This document shows, in pieces, positions 45,390 to 53,885 of a stretch of DNA of 57,088 bases. The stretch is from Actinomycetes bacterium (GTDB taxonomy: Bacteria; Actinomycetota; Coriobacteriia; Coriobacteriales; JAEZZM01). The translations under genes and the position numbers were made by a program. Every line of letters starts with the position of its first letter. Positions within the stretch are counted from its first letter, which is position 1. The DNA is taken from contig JAEZZM010000033.1 of NCBI GenBank assembly GCA_023418575.1, forward strand, positions 1 to 57,088, in the 5' to 3' direction. The notes below the pieces were generated by a model, which saw only the letters and a program-made list of their open reading frames with translations, did no database searches and was not told the DNA's origin.

Positions 45390-45441
45390 CTGAGATATAG
45401 ACTAGGTATCCATAACAGCTCTTTTCCATATATCTTAGTTT

Positions 45442-45476
45442 ATCCGTCAGGCTTACTTAAGTCTGACGGATTTTTT
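45442..45476 (+). terminator. Terminator after the GlsB-family gene
   Basis: ATCCGTCAG pairs with CTGACGGAT, plus inner CTT/AAG, followed by a run of T. Confidence 0.85.
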
Positions 45477-45593
45477 AGTTTATTAGCTATTTTTTTAGGT
45501 TACAAATCAATGACAATGCAGAACAAAACGTAAAAAGGTCCTCCTCCTTGGTATACTTAAATCATCGGGTTGATATTAAGGAAGTTGATTGCT

Positions 45594-46652
45594 ATGGCAG
45601 GAAATGTTAAATATTTCAAAACTACGTGGAGACTTTTAAATCTAGACGGACCAAAGTGGGTTCTACAGCTTATTGTCTTGTGCCTCTTGCAGATAATACC
45701 TATCATTGGCCAAATGATTTTATTAGGTTATTTATATTCATGGTCTAATAGGACTGCCTGGGCAATGCACAGCTCTCCGATAAAAAAGGGTCAAAACTTT
45801 TCACAGGTATTTAAGTTGGGTGCCATTCTTTTTGTTCCCTTTTTTTGCCTGAGTTTAGTTGTTGCTATCATCAACATGCTCTTAAGTTCAGTTTTAGCGA
45901 TGATACCGGTAATTGGTTGGATTATATTAATGATCTCTCCATTGGCGCTCGCATTTATTAACGTCCTTATTTTAGTAGCGCTCCAGCGTGCAGCTATTTA
46001 CAGAAAGATTGAGCCAGGTTTTCAAATTGCAAAAATCTTAGATATGTGTGGACGAGACTGGAACGGTCTTATAAGAATCTTTGGAATAAATATAATTTTA
46101 AGTATTGTTGGCATACTAGTGGCCAGCTTTACCATTGGTTCATTAATAACTGCCTTTGTGACGGGCATTGCTGTAAGCGGTATTGATGCTGCAAATGGTG
46201 CTGCAGACCCCAACGTAATAGCAGATTATTTTGTAAGTTTAATTTTAGCCAACCCACTTCCTTTGCTTATAGGAATATGTATTTCAGCTTTAATTGAAAT
46301 CTTTGGATATTATATGATCATTGGTTCTATTGGCGTGTGGACTGCTCAGCTTTATCCAGAATGCTGGGGTCCAAGTTCAGAATATGTACCTATCACACCA
46401 GGACCACTTGCTCCTGCACCAGAAGCTGTTGTAGATAATACAGCTGATAGTAATCTTGAGAAGGCTTTAGTTGAGCAGACTGAACAAGAGCTTGAGACAG
46501 ATAAGCAAAGTAATCAAGCTGAGCAAGGGCTTGAGCACAGTCAGCCAGATCTGCAAAAAGAAGCGCAATCTGCAGATGAGCCTGATAAAGATCTTTCCGA
46601 TAAAGATGTTTCCAATAAGGAAGAGTCCGATAAGGAAGAATCCAATAAATAA
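45594..46652 (+). CDS. DUF4013 membrane protein with acidic tail
   Basis: 352 residues from ATG 45594, with AAGGAAG upstream; an in-frame TTG at 45570 is rejected. About six membrane helices (roughly residues 20-240), with GYLYSW near 50 typical of DUF4013. Residues about 265-352 form a highly charged, low-complexity cytoplasmic tail ending in SDK/SNK repeats. Function unknown; the family is often next to cell-envelope genes. It stands alone between terminator and the rpsF block. Confidence 0.7.
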   Translation: MAGNVKYFKTTWRLLNLDGPKWVLQLIVLCLLQIIPIIGQMILLGYLYSWSNRTAWAMHSSPIKKGQNFSQVFKLGAILFVPFFCLSLVVAIINMLLSSVLAMIPVIGWIILMISPLALAFINVLILVALQRAAIYRKIEPGFQIAKILDMCGRDWNGLIRIFGINIILSIVGILVASFTIGSLITAFVTGIAVSGIDAANGAADPNVIADYFVSLILANPLPLLIGICISALIEIFGYYMIIGSIGVWTAQLYPECWGPSSEYVPITPGPLAPAPEAVVDNTADSNLEKALVEQTEQELETDKQSNQAEQGLEHSQPDLQKEAQSADEPDKDLSDKDVSNKEESDKEESNK

Positions 46653-46718
46653 TAGAGAATTCCCCAAGTTATAGTTTTGAGTAGTGGGAGATTATCTATA
46701 GAATTTTAGAAATACCGA

Positions 46719-46807
46719 GCGCTAAGCTGGTGAGCATCAGAATGCAAAGTGTGGATATTTTGCTAAACCGTGGCTTTGTGAGAAAAGATGCTTGCCAAGC
46801 TTAGCGC
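46719..46807 (+). other. Long imperfect stem-loop in the gap before rpsF
   Basis: GCGCTAAGCTGG (46719-46730) pairs with CCAAGCTTAGCGC (46795-46807, one bulge), AGCATC (46733-46738) with GATGCT (46787-46792), and CAAAG (46745-46749) with CTTTG (46774-46778). The roughly 90-nt hairpin has no strong T run. It may be the 3' end of the DUF4013 transcript or a small RNA. Confidence 0.45.
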
Positions 46808-46840
46808 TTTAAGAGTATTGTTAATAGGTTATTTCCTGCT

Positions 46841-46884
46841 CCAGGCATAGCCTTCTGAAAGGACCTGGGGCCGCATAAGCCCAG
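46841..46884 (+). promoter_or_regulatory. Possible S6/S18 autoregulatory leader of the rpsF operon
   Basis: CCAGG (46841-46845) can pair with CCTGG (46864-46868), or the overlapping CTGGG (46865-46869) can pair with CCCAG (46880-46884). CCTT/AAGG sits inside. Mutually exclusive stems right before the GAGGAGG site of rpsF resemble the feedback leaders bound by S6:S18. The match is by architecture only. Confidence 0.3.
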
Positions 46885-46896
46885 AGGAGGTGACCA

Positions 46897-47190
46897 ATGA
46901 AGGCATACGAACTCTTATTTTTTGTTGACCCTAATCTCGATGAAGAGACACGCGTAGCTACTATGAAGCGTGTAGAGACTACTATCACTGAACCAGGTGG
47001 TTCTATTGATAGCGTAGAGGAGTGGGGTAAGCGTAAACTCGCTTATGAGATCAACAAACTCACTGAGGGTGATTATACTCTCGTTAATTTCCACGCAGAG
47101 CCACATAATATTGCAGAGCTTGATCGCGTACTTCGCATTTCTGATGCTGTAGTTCGATTCATGATTGTTCGTCGTGATGATCGTGAGTAA
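46897..47190 (+). CDS. rpsF: Ribosomal protein S6
   Basis: 97 residues, full length, with YELLFFVDP at the start and the conserved EEWGKRKLAYEI segment near 42-53. Part of the 30S platform, binding with S18. GAGGAGG precedes ATG 46897. First gene of rpsF-ssb-rpsR-rplI. Confidence 0.97.
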   Translation: MKAYELLFFVDPNLDEETRVATMKRVETTITEPGGSIDSVEEWGKRKLAYEINKLTEGDYTLVNFHAEPHNIAELDRVLRISDAVVRFMIVRRDDRE

Positions 47191-47218
47191 TGCTTGTACT
47201 TAGATTTGAGGAGTAAAG

Positions 47219-47644
47219 ATGAGCATCAATAGGGTTGTTGTAAGTGGTAACTTAACACGTGATCCAGAACTTCGTTCAACTGCAAATGGGACAGCTGTTT
47301 TATCGCTGGGAATTGCAGTAAATGACCGCCGAAAGAATCCACAGACCGGTGAGTGGGAAGATTTCCCTAACTTTATTGACTGTACTATGTTTGGCGCTCG
47401 CGCTGAGGCAGTGTCTCGTTACCTTAGTAAAGGTCAAAAAGTCCTTATTGAAGGTAAGTTGCGTTGGTCTCAGTGGGAACGAGATGGACAAAAGCGTTCC
47501 AAAATTGATGTCATTGTAGATGAGATTGAGTTCATGAATCCGCGCAGTGAGAACTCTAACCAGGGAGCTTACGGCTCTTACGCCCCAAGCTCACACCCAG
47601 AGGCTCCAGTTCCAGATTTGGATGACAGCGAGATTCCTTTTTAG
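47219..47644 (+). CDS. ssb: Single-stranded DNA-binding protein
   Basis: 141 residues. OB-fold residues 1-110 (NRVVVSGNLTRDPELR start), short linker and the acidic C-terminal tail DLDDSEIPF used to recruit replication and repair proteins. GGAG precedes ATG 47219. Standard position between rpsF and rpsR. Confidence 0.97.
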   Translation: MSINRVVVSGNLTRDPELRSTANGTAVLSLGIAVNDRRKNPQTGEWEDFPNFIDCTMFGARAEAVSRYLSKGQKVLIEGKLRWSQWERDGQKRSKIDVIVDEIEFMNPRSENSNQGAYGSYAPSSHPEAPVPDLDDSEIPF

Positions 47645-47688
47645 TAGATGATGGCCCGCACTAGAAAGAAGCGGGAGGAGGTTTAGCT

Positions 47689-47955
47689 ATGGCAGCTGAT
47701 TTCAAGAACCAGCAAAGACGTTCTAAAACCATTTCAGCTAAAGAGCAAGCAGGCTTTGTAGATTACAAAGACGTGCAAATGCTTCGTAAATATATGACTG
47801 ATCGCGGTAAGATCAAGCCTCGCCGCGTAACTGGAGCTTCAACTCAGCACCAGCATGACATTGCTATTGCAATTAAACGTGCTCGTGAGATGGCATTACT
47901 GCCTTATATTGTTCCAGTAATCAGTGGTGATCGTGGCAGCCGTCGCGGCCGCTAA
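47689..47955 (+). CDS. rpsR: Ribosomal protein S18
   Basis: 88 residues, basic, with VDYKDVQMLRKYM near 22-34 and TGASTQHQHDIAIAIKRARE near 52-71, the S18 core that contacts 16S rRNA and S6. GGGAGGAGG precedes ATG 47689. It lacks the zinc-binding Cys residues of C+ type S18. Confidence 0.96.
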   Translation: MAADFKNQQRRSKTISAKEQAGFVDYKDVQMLRKYMTDRGKIKPRRVTGASTQHQHDIAIAIKRAREMALLPYIVPVISGDRGSRRGR

Positions 47956-47993
47956 TTAACGATTTACTCTTACATTAGAAAGTGGAGTTAGCA

Positions 47994-48524
47994 ATGAAAG
48001 TTATCCTTCTTGGGGAGATTAAAGGAAAGGGCGGCGAGGGCGACGTTGTAGAAGTTGCTCAAGGTTACGCTGAGAACTTCCTGTTCCCACAGGGTCTTGC
48101 TATTAAAGCAACTGAGGGTAACCTAAAGCAGCTCGAGCAGCGTCGTCACAACATTGAAAAGCGTGAGCTTGCTCGCACCACTGATGCAAATACCTTAAAG
48201 GGTGCATTAGAGGGTAAGACTGTTGTGGTTCGTGCAAAGGTTGGCGAAGAGGGACAACTCTTTGGTTCTATTACCAGTGCACAGATTGCTGAAGCTATTG
48301 CTGAGCAGCTTGGTGTTACCATTGATCGCAAGAAAATTGAGATCAAGAATGCTATTAAGTCAGCTGGAGAGCACAGCGTTCGCGTAGATATCTATCGTGA
48401 GATCAATGCAGATCTTATCGTATCTGTACTTGATTTAAACGAAGAGCTTGCAGCTGAGGCTCCTGCTGAGCAAGCAGAAGAACAAGAGGCTTCTGAGGCT
48501 CCTGTTGAGGAGACTGAAGCTTAA
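47994..48524 (+). CDS. rplI: Ribosomal protein L9
   Basis: 176 residues from ATG 47994 (MKVILLGEIKGKG), not the upstream in-frame GTG at 47982, which overlaps the ribosome site. N-terminal rRNA-binding domain (1-50), long connecting helix and C-terminal domain to about 150, then an extra Ala/Glu-rich acidic tail of about 25 residues. Binds 23S rRNA near the L1 stalk. Last gene of the ribosomal-protein block. Confidence 0.95.
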   Translation: MKVILLGEIKGKGGEGDVVEVAQGYAENFLFPQGLAIKATEGNLKQLEQRRHNIEKRELARTTDANTLKGALEGKTVVVRAKVGEEGQLFGSITSAQIAEAIAEQLGVTIDRKKIEIKNAIKSAGEHSVRVDIYREINADLIVSVLDLNEELAAEAPAEQAEEQEASEAPVEETEA

Positions 48525-48566
48525 TAAGTGCAGTTTTAAAACTTATGCACGTTTTTCTACAGTTAC

Positions 48567-48612
48567 AGCAGATCTGTTGTTCAAAACTAGAGGACAGCAG
48601 ATCTGCTTTTTT
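48567..48612 (+). terminator. Terminator after rplI
   Basis: AGCAGATCTGTTGT (48567-48580) pairs with ACAGCAGATCTGCT (48594-48607; one G-U) and is followed by TTTTTT. Confidence 0.88.
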
Positions 48613-48812
48613 ATGTCTAGTATCAAGCTAGGCTATTACCAGCGCTTTCTCTTTAGCGAACAAACATAGTATGAAGAAAATATGAAGTAGCAGGTAAACA
48701 TAGTTGAAAATTCTTTATAAAATCGAAAATAGCAGGTGAAGCACCTTTTATCTAGACCTGTTTTACGAAGCAAAAGCCTAAAAGAGCCTTAAAATATGTG
48801 CGTATTAAATCG

Positions 48813-48902
48813 GTGGAAAAGAATTTTTTAAGAGAAGCAAAAACGGTGGAAAAGGTGGAAAACCCAAAGTTTATGCAGGAAGATTTTCCAGCATTTCCAC
48901 AA
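48813..48902. promoter_or_regulatory. Cluster of DnaA-box-like sites upstream of dnaB
   Basis: Five near-copies of a 9-mer: GGTGGAAAA at 48813, 48846 and 48855 (the last two in tandem), then inverted TTTTCCAGC at 48885 and ATTTCCACA at 48894. The reverse complement TTTTCCACC is one mismatch from the general DnaA-box form TTWTNCACA. The 501-nt gap (48525-49025) also holds a terminator and an inverted repeat, TTGTCAAG/CTTGACAA (48922-48929 and 48952-48959), over a TTGACA -35-like hexamer. Function is inferred. Confidence 0.4.
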
Positions 48903-49025
48903 GGCTCTGTTGAAGCCTATTTGTCAAGTATAAATCTAAAAAATATTTGTCTTGACAAGCGGTTAAACTAGTAAATGTCACAAGTCTGTTTATGATTTAG
49001 CGCCTAGTACACTTAAAGGAAGGTT

Positions 49026-50414
49026 ATGGCAGATCAAAGCTTTTATCCGGGAGCAAATAATGTAGACGCCGCCTCTGGTTTACGCGTAATTCCGCAAAAT
49101 CTGGAAGCTGAGGCTTCAGTCTTAGCTGCTTTAATCTTAACAACTGATGCGGTGGAAGAGATTATTCCACGCTTAAAGCCTGAGGATTTTTATCGTCCAG
49201 CAAACAGAAAGATTTATGAGGCCATTATAGACCTCAGTCAACGCGGAACCCCCATTGATCAACTTTCAGTGGCAGAGAGGCTTCAGGCTCGAGGAGAGCT
49301 TAACGAAATTGGCGGCAGACCATATATTCTTGATTTAACGAACAATACACTGTCCATGGTGAACTGGTCTTACCATGTAGAGATAGTAAAGCGCTGCGCT
49401 GTTTTGCGCGAGCTTATCGGCGTATCCAACAGGATTGCAGAACTTGCCTTTGACAGCCCTGATGAGCTTGATGGTGTTGTTGAAGAATCTGAGCGCCTCT
49501 TGCTTAATGTGACTAATGAACGCATAGAATCTAACTTTGTGTCCCTAGAAAAGTTGCTTGAGCAGGCATATAACGATATTGAAGAGCTAAGCACACAGGG
49601 AAATGAGCTCATTGGTGTACCCACAGGTTTTATAGATGTCGATAAACGACTCGCGGGTCTAAGAGGAGGAAACCTTGTAATCCTTGCAGCTCGCCCTGCG
49701 GTGGGTAAGACTTCTTTTGCGCTTAATCTGGCGATAAATGCGGCAAAAGCAGGGGTCTCAGTTGCCTTCTTCTCTTTAGAGATGTCAGCTGCAGAACTTG
49801 CCCAGCGTGTACTTTGTTCTGAGGCAAATGTAAATTTGCATTCAGTACGCACGGGTAATTTGAAGCCTGCAGATTGGACGCAGCTTATTGATGCCTCACA
49901 GCGCTTAGCTAAGCTTGATTTTTGGGTTGACGATACACCCGGTACCAATGTATTAGAAATTAGGGCAAAGGCTCGCCGCCAGCTACATAATAAAGAAAAA
50001 GGCCTGGTTATCATTGATTACCTGCAGCTTATGAATCCGCAAGGTAGATCACGTAGTGAAAACCGTAATGTAGAGGTTGGTGAGATGAGTCGAGGCCTTA
50101 AGATTTTAGCTAAAGACCTTGATATGCCTGTTATAGCACTTTCCCAGCTTTCACGTGCCGTAGAGTCACGTTCTGATAAGCGTCCCATGCTATCAGATCT
50201 GCGTGAATCTGGATCTATTGAGCAAGATGCAGATATTGTTATGTTTTTAGATCGTTCCTTATCGGAAGAAGAGGCATCACGTGACAAGCGTCCTGACCTC
50301 AATATGGCAAATTTGATTATTGCTAAAAACCGTGCAGGAGCTACGGCAGATGTTCCCTTAGTTTTCTTGGGACAATACACTAAATTTACCAGTGCAGCAG
50401 TTCATGAAAACTAG
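49026..50414 (+). CDS. dnaB: Replicative DNA helicase DnaB
   Basis: 462 residues. N-terminal helical domain (about 20-150), then the RecA-type helicase domain with Walker A AARPAVGKTS near 220-229 and the Walker B IIDYLQLM near 333-340. No intein is visible. Hexameric helicase that unwinds ahead of the fork. AAAGGAAGG precedes ATG 49026. Preceded by the possible DnaA-box cluster. Confidence 0.97.
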   Translation: MADQSFYPGANNVDAASGLRVIPQNLEAEASVLAALILTTDAVEEIIPRLKPEDFYRPANRKIYEAIIDLSQRGTPIDQLSVAERLQARGELNEIGGRPYILDLTNNTLSMVNWSYHVEIVKRCAVLRELIGVSNRIAELAFDSPDELDGVVEESERLLLNVTNERIESNFVSLEKLLEQAYNDIEELSTQGNELIGVPTGFIDVDKRLAGLRGGNLVILAARPAVGKTSFALNLAINAAKAGVSVAFFSLEMSAAELAQRVLCSEANVNLHSVRTGNLKPADWTQLIDASQRLAKLDFWVDDTPGTNVLEIRAKARRQLHNKEKGLVIIDYLQLMNPQGRSRSENRNVEVGEMSRGLKILAKDLDMPVIALSQLSRAVESRSDKRPMLSDLRESGSIEQDADIVMFLDRSLSEEEASRDKRPDLNMANLIIAKNRAGATADVPLVFLGQYTKFTSAAVHEN

Positions 50415-50430
50415 CGCTTTAGAGCGATTA

Positions 50431-50500
50431 GCGCTGAGCTGGCGCTGAGCTAGGGCTGTGCTAGCCTTGTGCTGATGCCGAGCTAGTGCTGAGAAATAGA
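50431..50500 (+). repeat. Degenerate repeat downstream of dnaB
   Basis: GCGCTGAGCT at 50431 and 50442 (11-bp period) followed by more diverged GCTGAGCTAG-like units to about 50500. Non-coding; one of several such decayed repeats in the gaps of this window. Confidence 0.7.
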
Positions 50501-50571
50501 AAAATATGAGCAATTGTCTCAGGCTTATTTTATACTAATGAGGAAGTGCAAATTATAAAAGGAGTGGTCTC

Positions 50572-51855
50572 ATGCCAGGTACAGTTTTAGTTGGAGCTCA
50601 GTGGGGAGATGAAGGTAAGGGTAAAATAACAGACCTTATCTCTTCTCAATATGATTATGTTGTGCGCTACCAGGGTGGAAATAATGCAGGCCACACAGTT
50701 ATTGCTGATGGTAAAAAGCTCGCTTTGCACCTCATTCCCTCAGGTATCATGTATGATCACATCACGCCTGTAATTGGAAACGGTACGGTTATAGATCCTG
50801 CTGTATTGCTTGAAGAGCTGGATATGCTTGAGAAGGAAGGCTTTGATACTTCTAAGTTAAAGATTTCTGGCAATGCTCACATAATTATGCCGTATCACAA
50901 AGATTTAGATGGAGCCAGTGAGCATAGGCTAGGAAGCAACCTTATTGGAACCACGCGCAGAGGCATTGGTCCATGCTATCAAGATAAGGCCTCAAGAATG
51001 GGTCTTAGAGTTCAAGACATGCTGGATGAGCATATTTTCAGAAAAAAGCTTGAAGCAGCACTTATCGAAAAGAATGATATCTTATCCAAAGTCTATGGTT
51101 TAGAGACCTATACCGTTGAGGGAATTTGCAAGGACTATTTAGCATATGCAGAACGCATCAAGCCTTATATTGTTGAGAGCGGCCGTATGCTTAATGAAGC
51201 TCTTGCTGCTAATAAAAACGTACTCTTTGAAGGGGCTCAGGGTACCTTGCTTGACCTTGATCACGGAACCTATCCTTTTGTAACTTCATCTTCATGTTCA
51301 GCTGGTGGTGCAATTACTGGCTCTGGTGTGGGTATGAAACATATCACCCGCGTCTTAGGTATTGCTAAGGCTTATATTACTCGCGTTGGCTCAGGGCCTT
51401 TCCCAACAGAGATCCCAGAAGGGGATGAGGCTGGAGAAACCTTATTAAGAGTAGGTCATGAGTTTGGTGTTACCACTGGTCGTCAGCGCAGATGTGGTTG
51501 GTATGATGCGGTAATTGTTAAGTATGCTGCAGAGGTAAATGGTCTTACTGACCTATGCATTACTAAGCTTGATGTTTTATCGGCCTTCGATACTATCAAG
51601 GTTTGCACAGCTTATGAATGTGACGGTCAGCGCTACACCACAGTTCCTGAGCATCAAACAATTTTCCACCATGCCAAACCCGTATATACTGAGCTTCCTG
51701 GCTGGAAGACAGACATCAGTGGATGCAGAAGCTGGTATGAGCTTCCTCGTGAGGCAAAAGACTACATTGATTTCATTGAGGAACTAGCAGGGGTAAAGGT
51801 TTCTATGATAGCAGTAGGACCTTCTCGTGAGCAGACCATCATGAGGCGCTGGTAA
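50572..51855 (+). CDS. purA: Adenylosuccinate synthetase
   Basis: 427 residues, full length. GDEGKGK at residues 12-18, a GTTRRGIGP loop near 126-134 and the IMP-binding GSGPFPTE segment near 276-283. Joins IMP and aspartate with GTP, the first committed step to AMP. AAAAGGAG precedes ATG 50572. Followed by purD in the same direction. Confidence 0.97.
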   Translation: MPGTVLVGAQWGDEGKGKITDLISSQYDYVVRYQGGNNAGHTVIADGKKLALHLIPSGIMYDHITPVIGNGTVIDPAVLLEELDMLEKEGFDTSKLKISGNAHIIMPYHKDLDGASEHRLGSNLIGTTRRGIGPCYQDKASRMGLRVQDMLDEHIFRKKLEAALIEKNDILSKVYGLETYTVEGICKDYLAYAERIKPYIVESGRMLNEALAANKNVLFEGAQGTLLDLDHGTYPFVTSSSCSAGGAITGSGVGMKHITRVLGIAKAYITRVGSGPFPTEIPEGDEAGETLLRVGHEFGVTTGRQRRCGWYDAVIVKYAAEVNGLTDLCITKLDVLSAFDTIKVCTAYECDGQRYTTVPEHQTIFHHAKPVYTELPGWKTDISGCRSWYELPREAKDYIDFIEELAGVKVSMIAVGPSREQTIMRRW

Positions 51856-51912
51856 GGATAATATTACTGGTATATTTTACGGTCGCAGCAGCCTGCTGCA
51901 GTGAGGTCTTAT

Positions 51913-53178
51913 ATGAATATCCTACTTTTGGGACAAGGAGGTCGCGAGCATGCCTTAGCACGTGCGCTTGCGGCCTCGCAATATCTTAGTGAGTTATTTA
52001 TTAGTCCGGGTAACCCCGGTACAGCCCAATGCGGGCAAAATGTTGAGCTTAATGGTATTGAAGAGATTCTGGCATTTTGCGAGAGCTCTTATATTGAGCT
52101 GGTGGTAATATCTGACACCAAGCTTTTAGCCGCTGGTCTTGCCGATAAAATCAGGGCGCGCAATATTGCAGTGGTGGGACCGGGTGCAAAAGGAGCTCGC
52201 TTAGAAAGCTCAAAGCTTGCAGCTAAACAATTCATGTTGCGCCATGGGCTGCCAACAGCAAACTTTTTACCCTTCAGCTCTAAGGCTTATGCTGAAGACT
52301 ATCTTAAGTCAGGACAGGCAGATAGCTTTTTTGAAGCAGGTGGCTTAGTAATTAAAGAGGATGCTCTGCTTAGCACTCATGGCCTGGGTACCCGTCTGTG
52401 CTACAGCAAAGAACAGGCTCTTGAAGCTTTAAAAGAGATGCCAGAGGGACAGCTCTTATTTGAAGAGCTTTTAGAGGGTCCAGAATATAGCTATATAAGC
52501 CTAATTGATGAAACACATGTGGTTCCACTTTCAAGCGTTCAAGACCATAAGCGCTCACATGAAGATTGCAGAGGTTTTAATACTGAAGGCATGGGTGCCT
52601 ATTCTCCAGTTCCTCAACTTTCAAAAGAGGATGAAGAAGAGATGAAGCGCTGCCTTGAGAAAGTTTTTTATGCTCTTAGAGAAGAAGAGATAGATTATAG
52701 AGGTTTTCTCTATGCAGGTTTTATAAAAACTCAACAGGGTTTAAAGATTCTTGAGTTTAATACAAGATTGGGAGACCCCGAAGCGCAGGCTTTATTGCCG
52801 CGTCTACAAATTGATATGGTAGAGCTTTTGCTTAAGTGCGCTGAGGCTCGCTTAAGTGAGCTTAACTTATATTGGCTTAAGTCCTTTGCTGTGGCAGTTG
52901 TGCTTTCAGTTGATGGCTATCCAAAAGAGGAGTTTTTAACAGGTCAGGAGATCTTAGGTGTTGATGAGGCCTGGGGACTCACGCGCTTGCATGTCTATCA
53001 AGGGGATACAGCAGATAAGGCGGGCTCGCTTGTGGTAGCAGGCTCCAGGCCTATCACTGTAGTGGGCTTAGGTTCCAGCTTTGAAGAGGCTAAAGAGAAA
53101 GCTTATAAAGCTGCTGAGCTTATAAAATTTGAAGATAAGCGTTATCGCAGTGATATTGGTTATCAGGTGCAGGCCTAA
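51913..53178 (+). CDS. purD: Phosphoribosylamine-glycine ligase (GAR synthetase)
   Basis: 421 residues from ATG 51913 (MNILLLGQGGREHALARAL); an in-frame GTG at 51901 overlaps the GTGAGG site and is rejected. ATP-grasp enzyme with the LGTRLCYSKEQA and VQDHKR segments typical of PurD. Adds glycine to phosphoribosylamine in purine synthesis. Some of the usual PurD core is shortened by divergence but no break is visible. Second gene after purA. Confidence 0.92.
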   Translation: MNILLLGQGGREHALARALAASQYLSELFISPGNPGTAQCGQNVELNGIEEILAFCESSYIELVVISDTKLLAAGLADKIRARNIAVVGPGAKGARLESSKLAAKQFMLRHGLPTANFLPFSSKAYAEDYLKSGQADSFFEAGGLVIKEDALLSTHGLGTRLCYSKEQALEALKEMPEGQLLFEELLEGPEYSYISLIDETHVVPLSSVQDHKRSHEDCRGFNTEGMGAYSPVPQLSKEDEEEMKRCLEKVFYALREEEIDYRGFLYAGFIKTQQGLKILEFNTRLGDPEAQALLPRLQIDMVELLLKCAEARLSELNLYWLKSFAVAVVLSVDGYPKEEFLTGQEILGVDEAWGLTRLHVYQGDTADKAGSLVVAGSRPITVVGLGSSFEEAKEKAYKAAELIKFEDKRYRSDIGYQVQA

Positions 53179-53313
53179 GCGTGATATATCGATAAATCGC
53201 TTATTGATATACCGGTAAATCGTCATGTTGGTATATCGGGTGTGGGTAGATCTAGAGCTAGATCTGCATAAGGCGTATCAGTTGTAGGAGCAACATAGGG
53301 GTGGAATAGCACA

Positions 53314-53877
53314 ATGGCCTTTATTGATGACAAAGACTTAGAAGAAGAGATAGTAGATGAAAAACTAGTATGGGAAGGCGCGTTTTTATCGGCCTATAAT
53401 GTGGGGGTGCGCCTACCTAATGGCAAAGAAGCTCAAAGAGATGTGGTAAGACATCCAGGAGCTGTGGCGGTAGTTGCACTTACAGATGATGGACGCATAG
53501 TTTTAGTGCGTCAGTATCGCACAGCTCTAGAGCGCGTATGCCTAGAAATTCCAGCTGGCAAGATTGACAAAGGAGAAGATCCAGAGCGCTGCGCTGTTCG
53601 TGAGTTAGAAGAAGAGACGGGAGTGCGTGCGCATAAGATTCGCTATCTTACCGCCTTAGCTACAAGCGCAGGTTTTTGTGATGAGATTATCCATCTGTAT
53701 ATGGCTACTGATCTTGAGTTTATGCAGGCTCATCCTGATGAAGATGAATTTGTGCGCGTAGAGCTTATGGAATTACAAGAACTTATAAATATGGTATTAG
53801 ATGGGCAGATAGAAGATGCTAAGACAATGATTGGTGCTTTAATCTGTGACGCCATCTCCCATAGATTGGAAGCATAA
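53314..53877 (+). CDS. Nudix hydrolase (ADP-ribose pyrophosphatase type)
   Basis: 187 residues. The Nudix box lies at about residues 83-107 with the G-x5-E-x7-REL-x-EE-x-G pattern, and the upstream VRQYRTALE segment resembles ADP-ribose pyrophosphatases. It would cleave ADP-ribose to AMP and ribose-5-phosphate, or a related nucleotide. Starts at ATG 53314 behind GGGGTGG. The 135-nt gap before it carries a degenerate repeat (53179-53250). Confidence 0.9.
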   Translation: MAFIDDKDLEEEIVDEKLVWEGAFLSAYNVGVRLPNGKEAQRDVVRHPGAVAVVALTDDGRIVLVRQYRTALERVCLEIPAGKIDKGEDPERCAVRELEEETGVRAHKIRYLTALATSAGFCDEIIHLYMATDLEFMQAHPDEDEFVRVELMELQELINMVLDGQIEDAKTMIGALICDAISHRLEA

Positions 53878-53885
53878 GAAAAGAT

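Noticed and set aside
49370..50014. 214-codon frame antisense to dnaB
   Set aside because: Shadow of a conserved essential gene; no ribosome site and Ser/Arg-rich.
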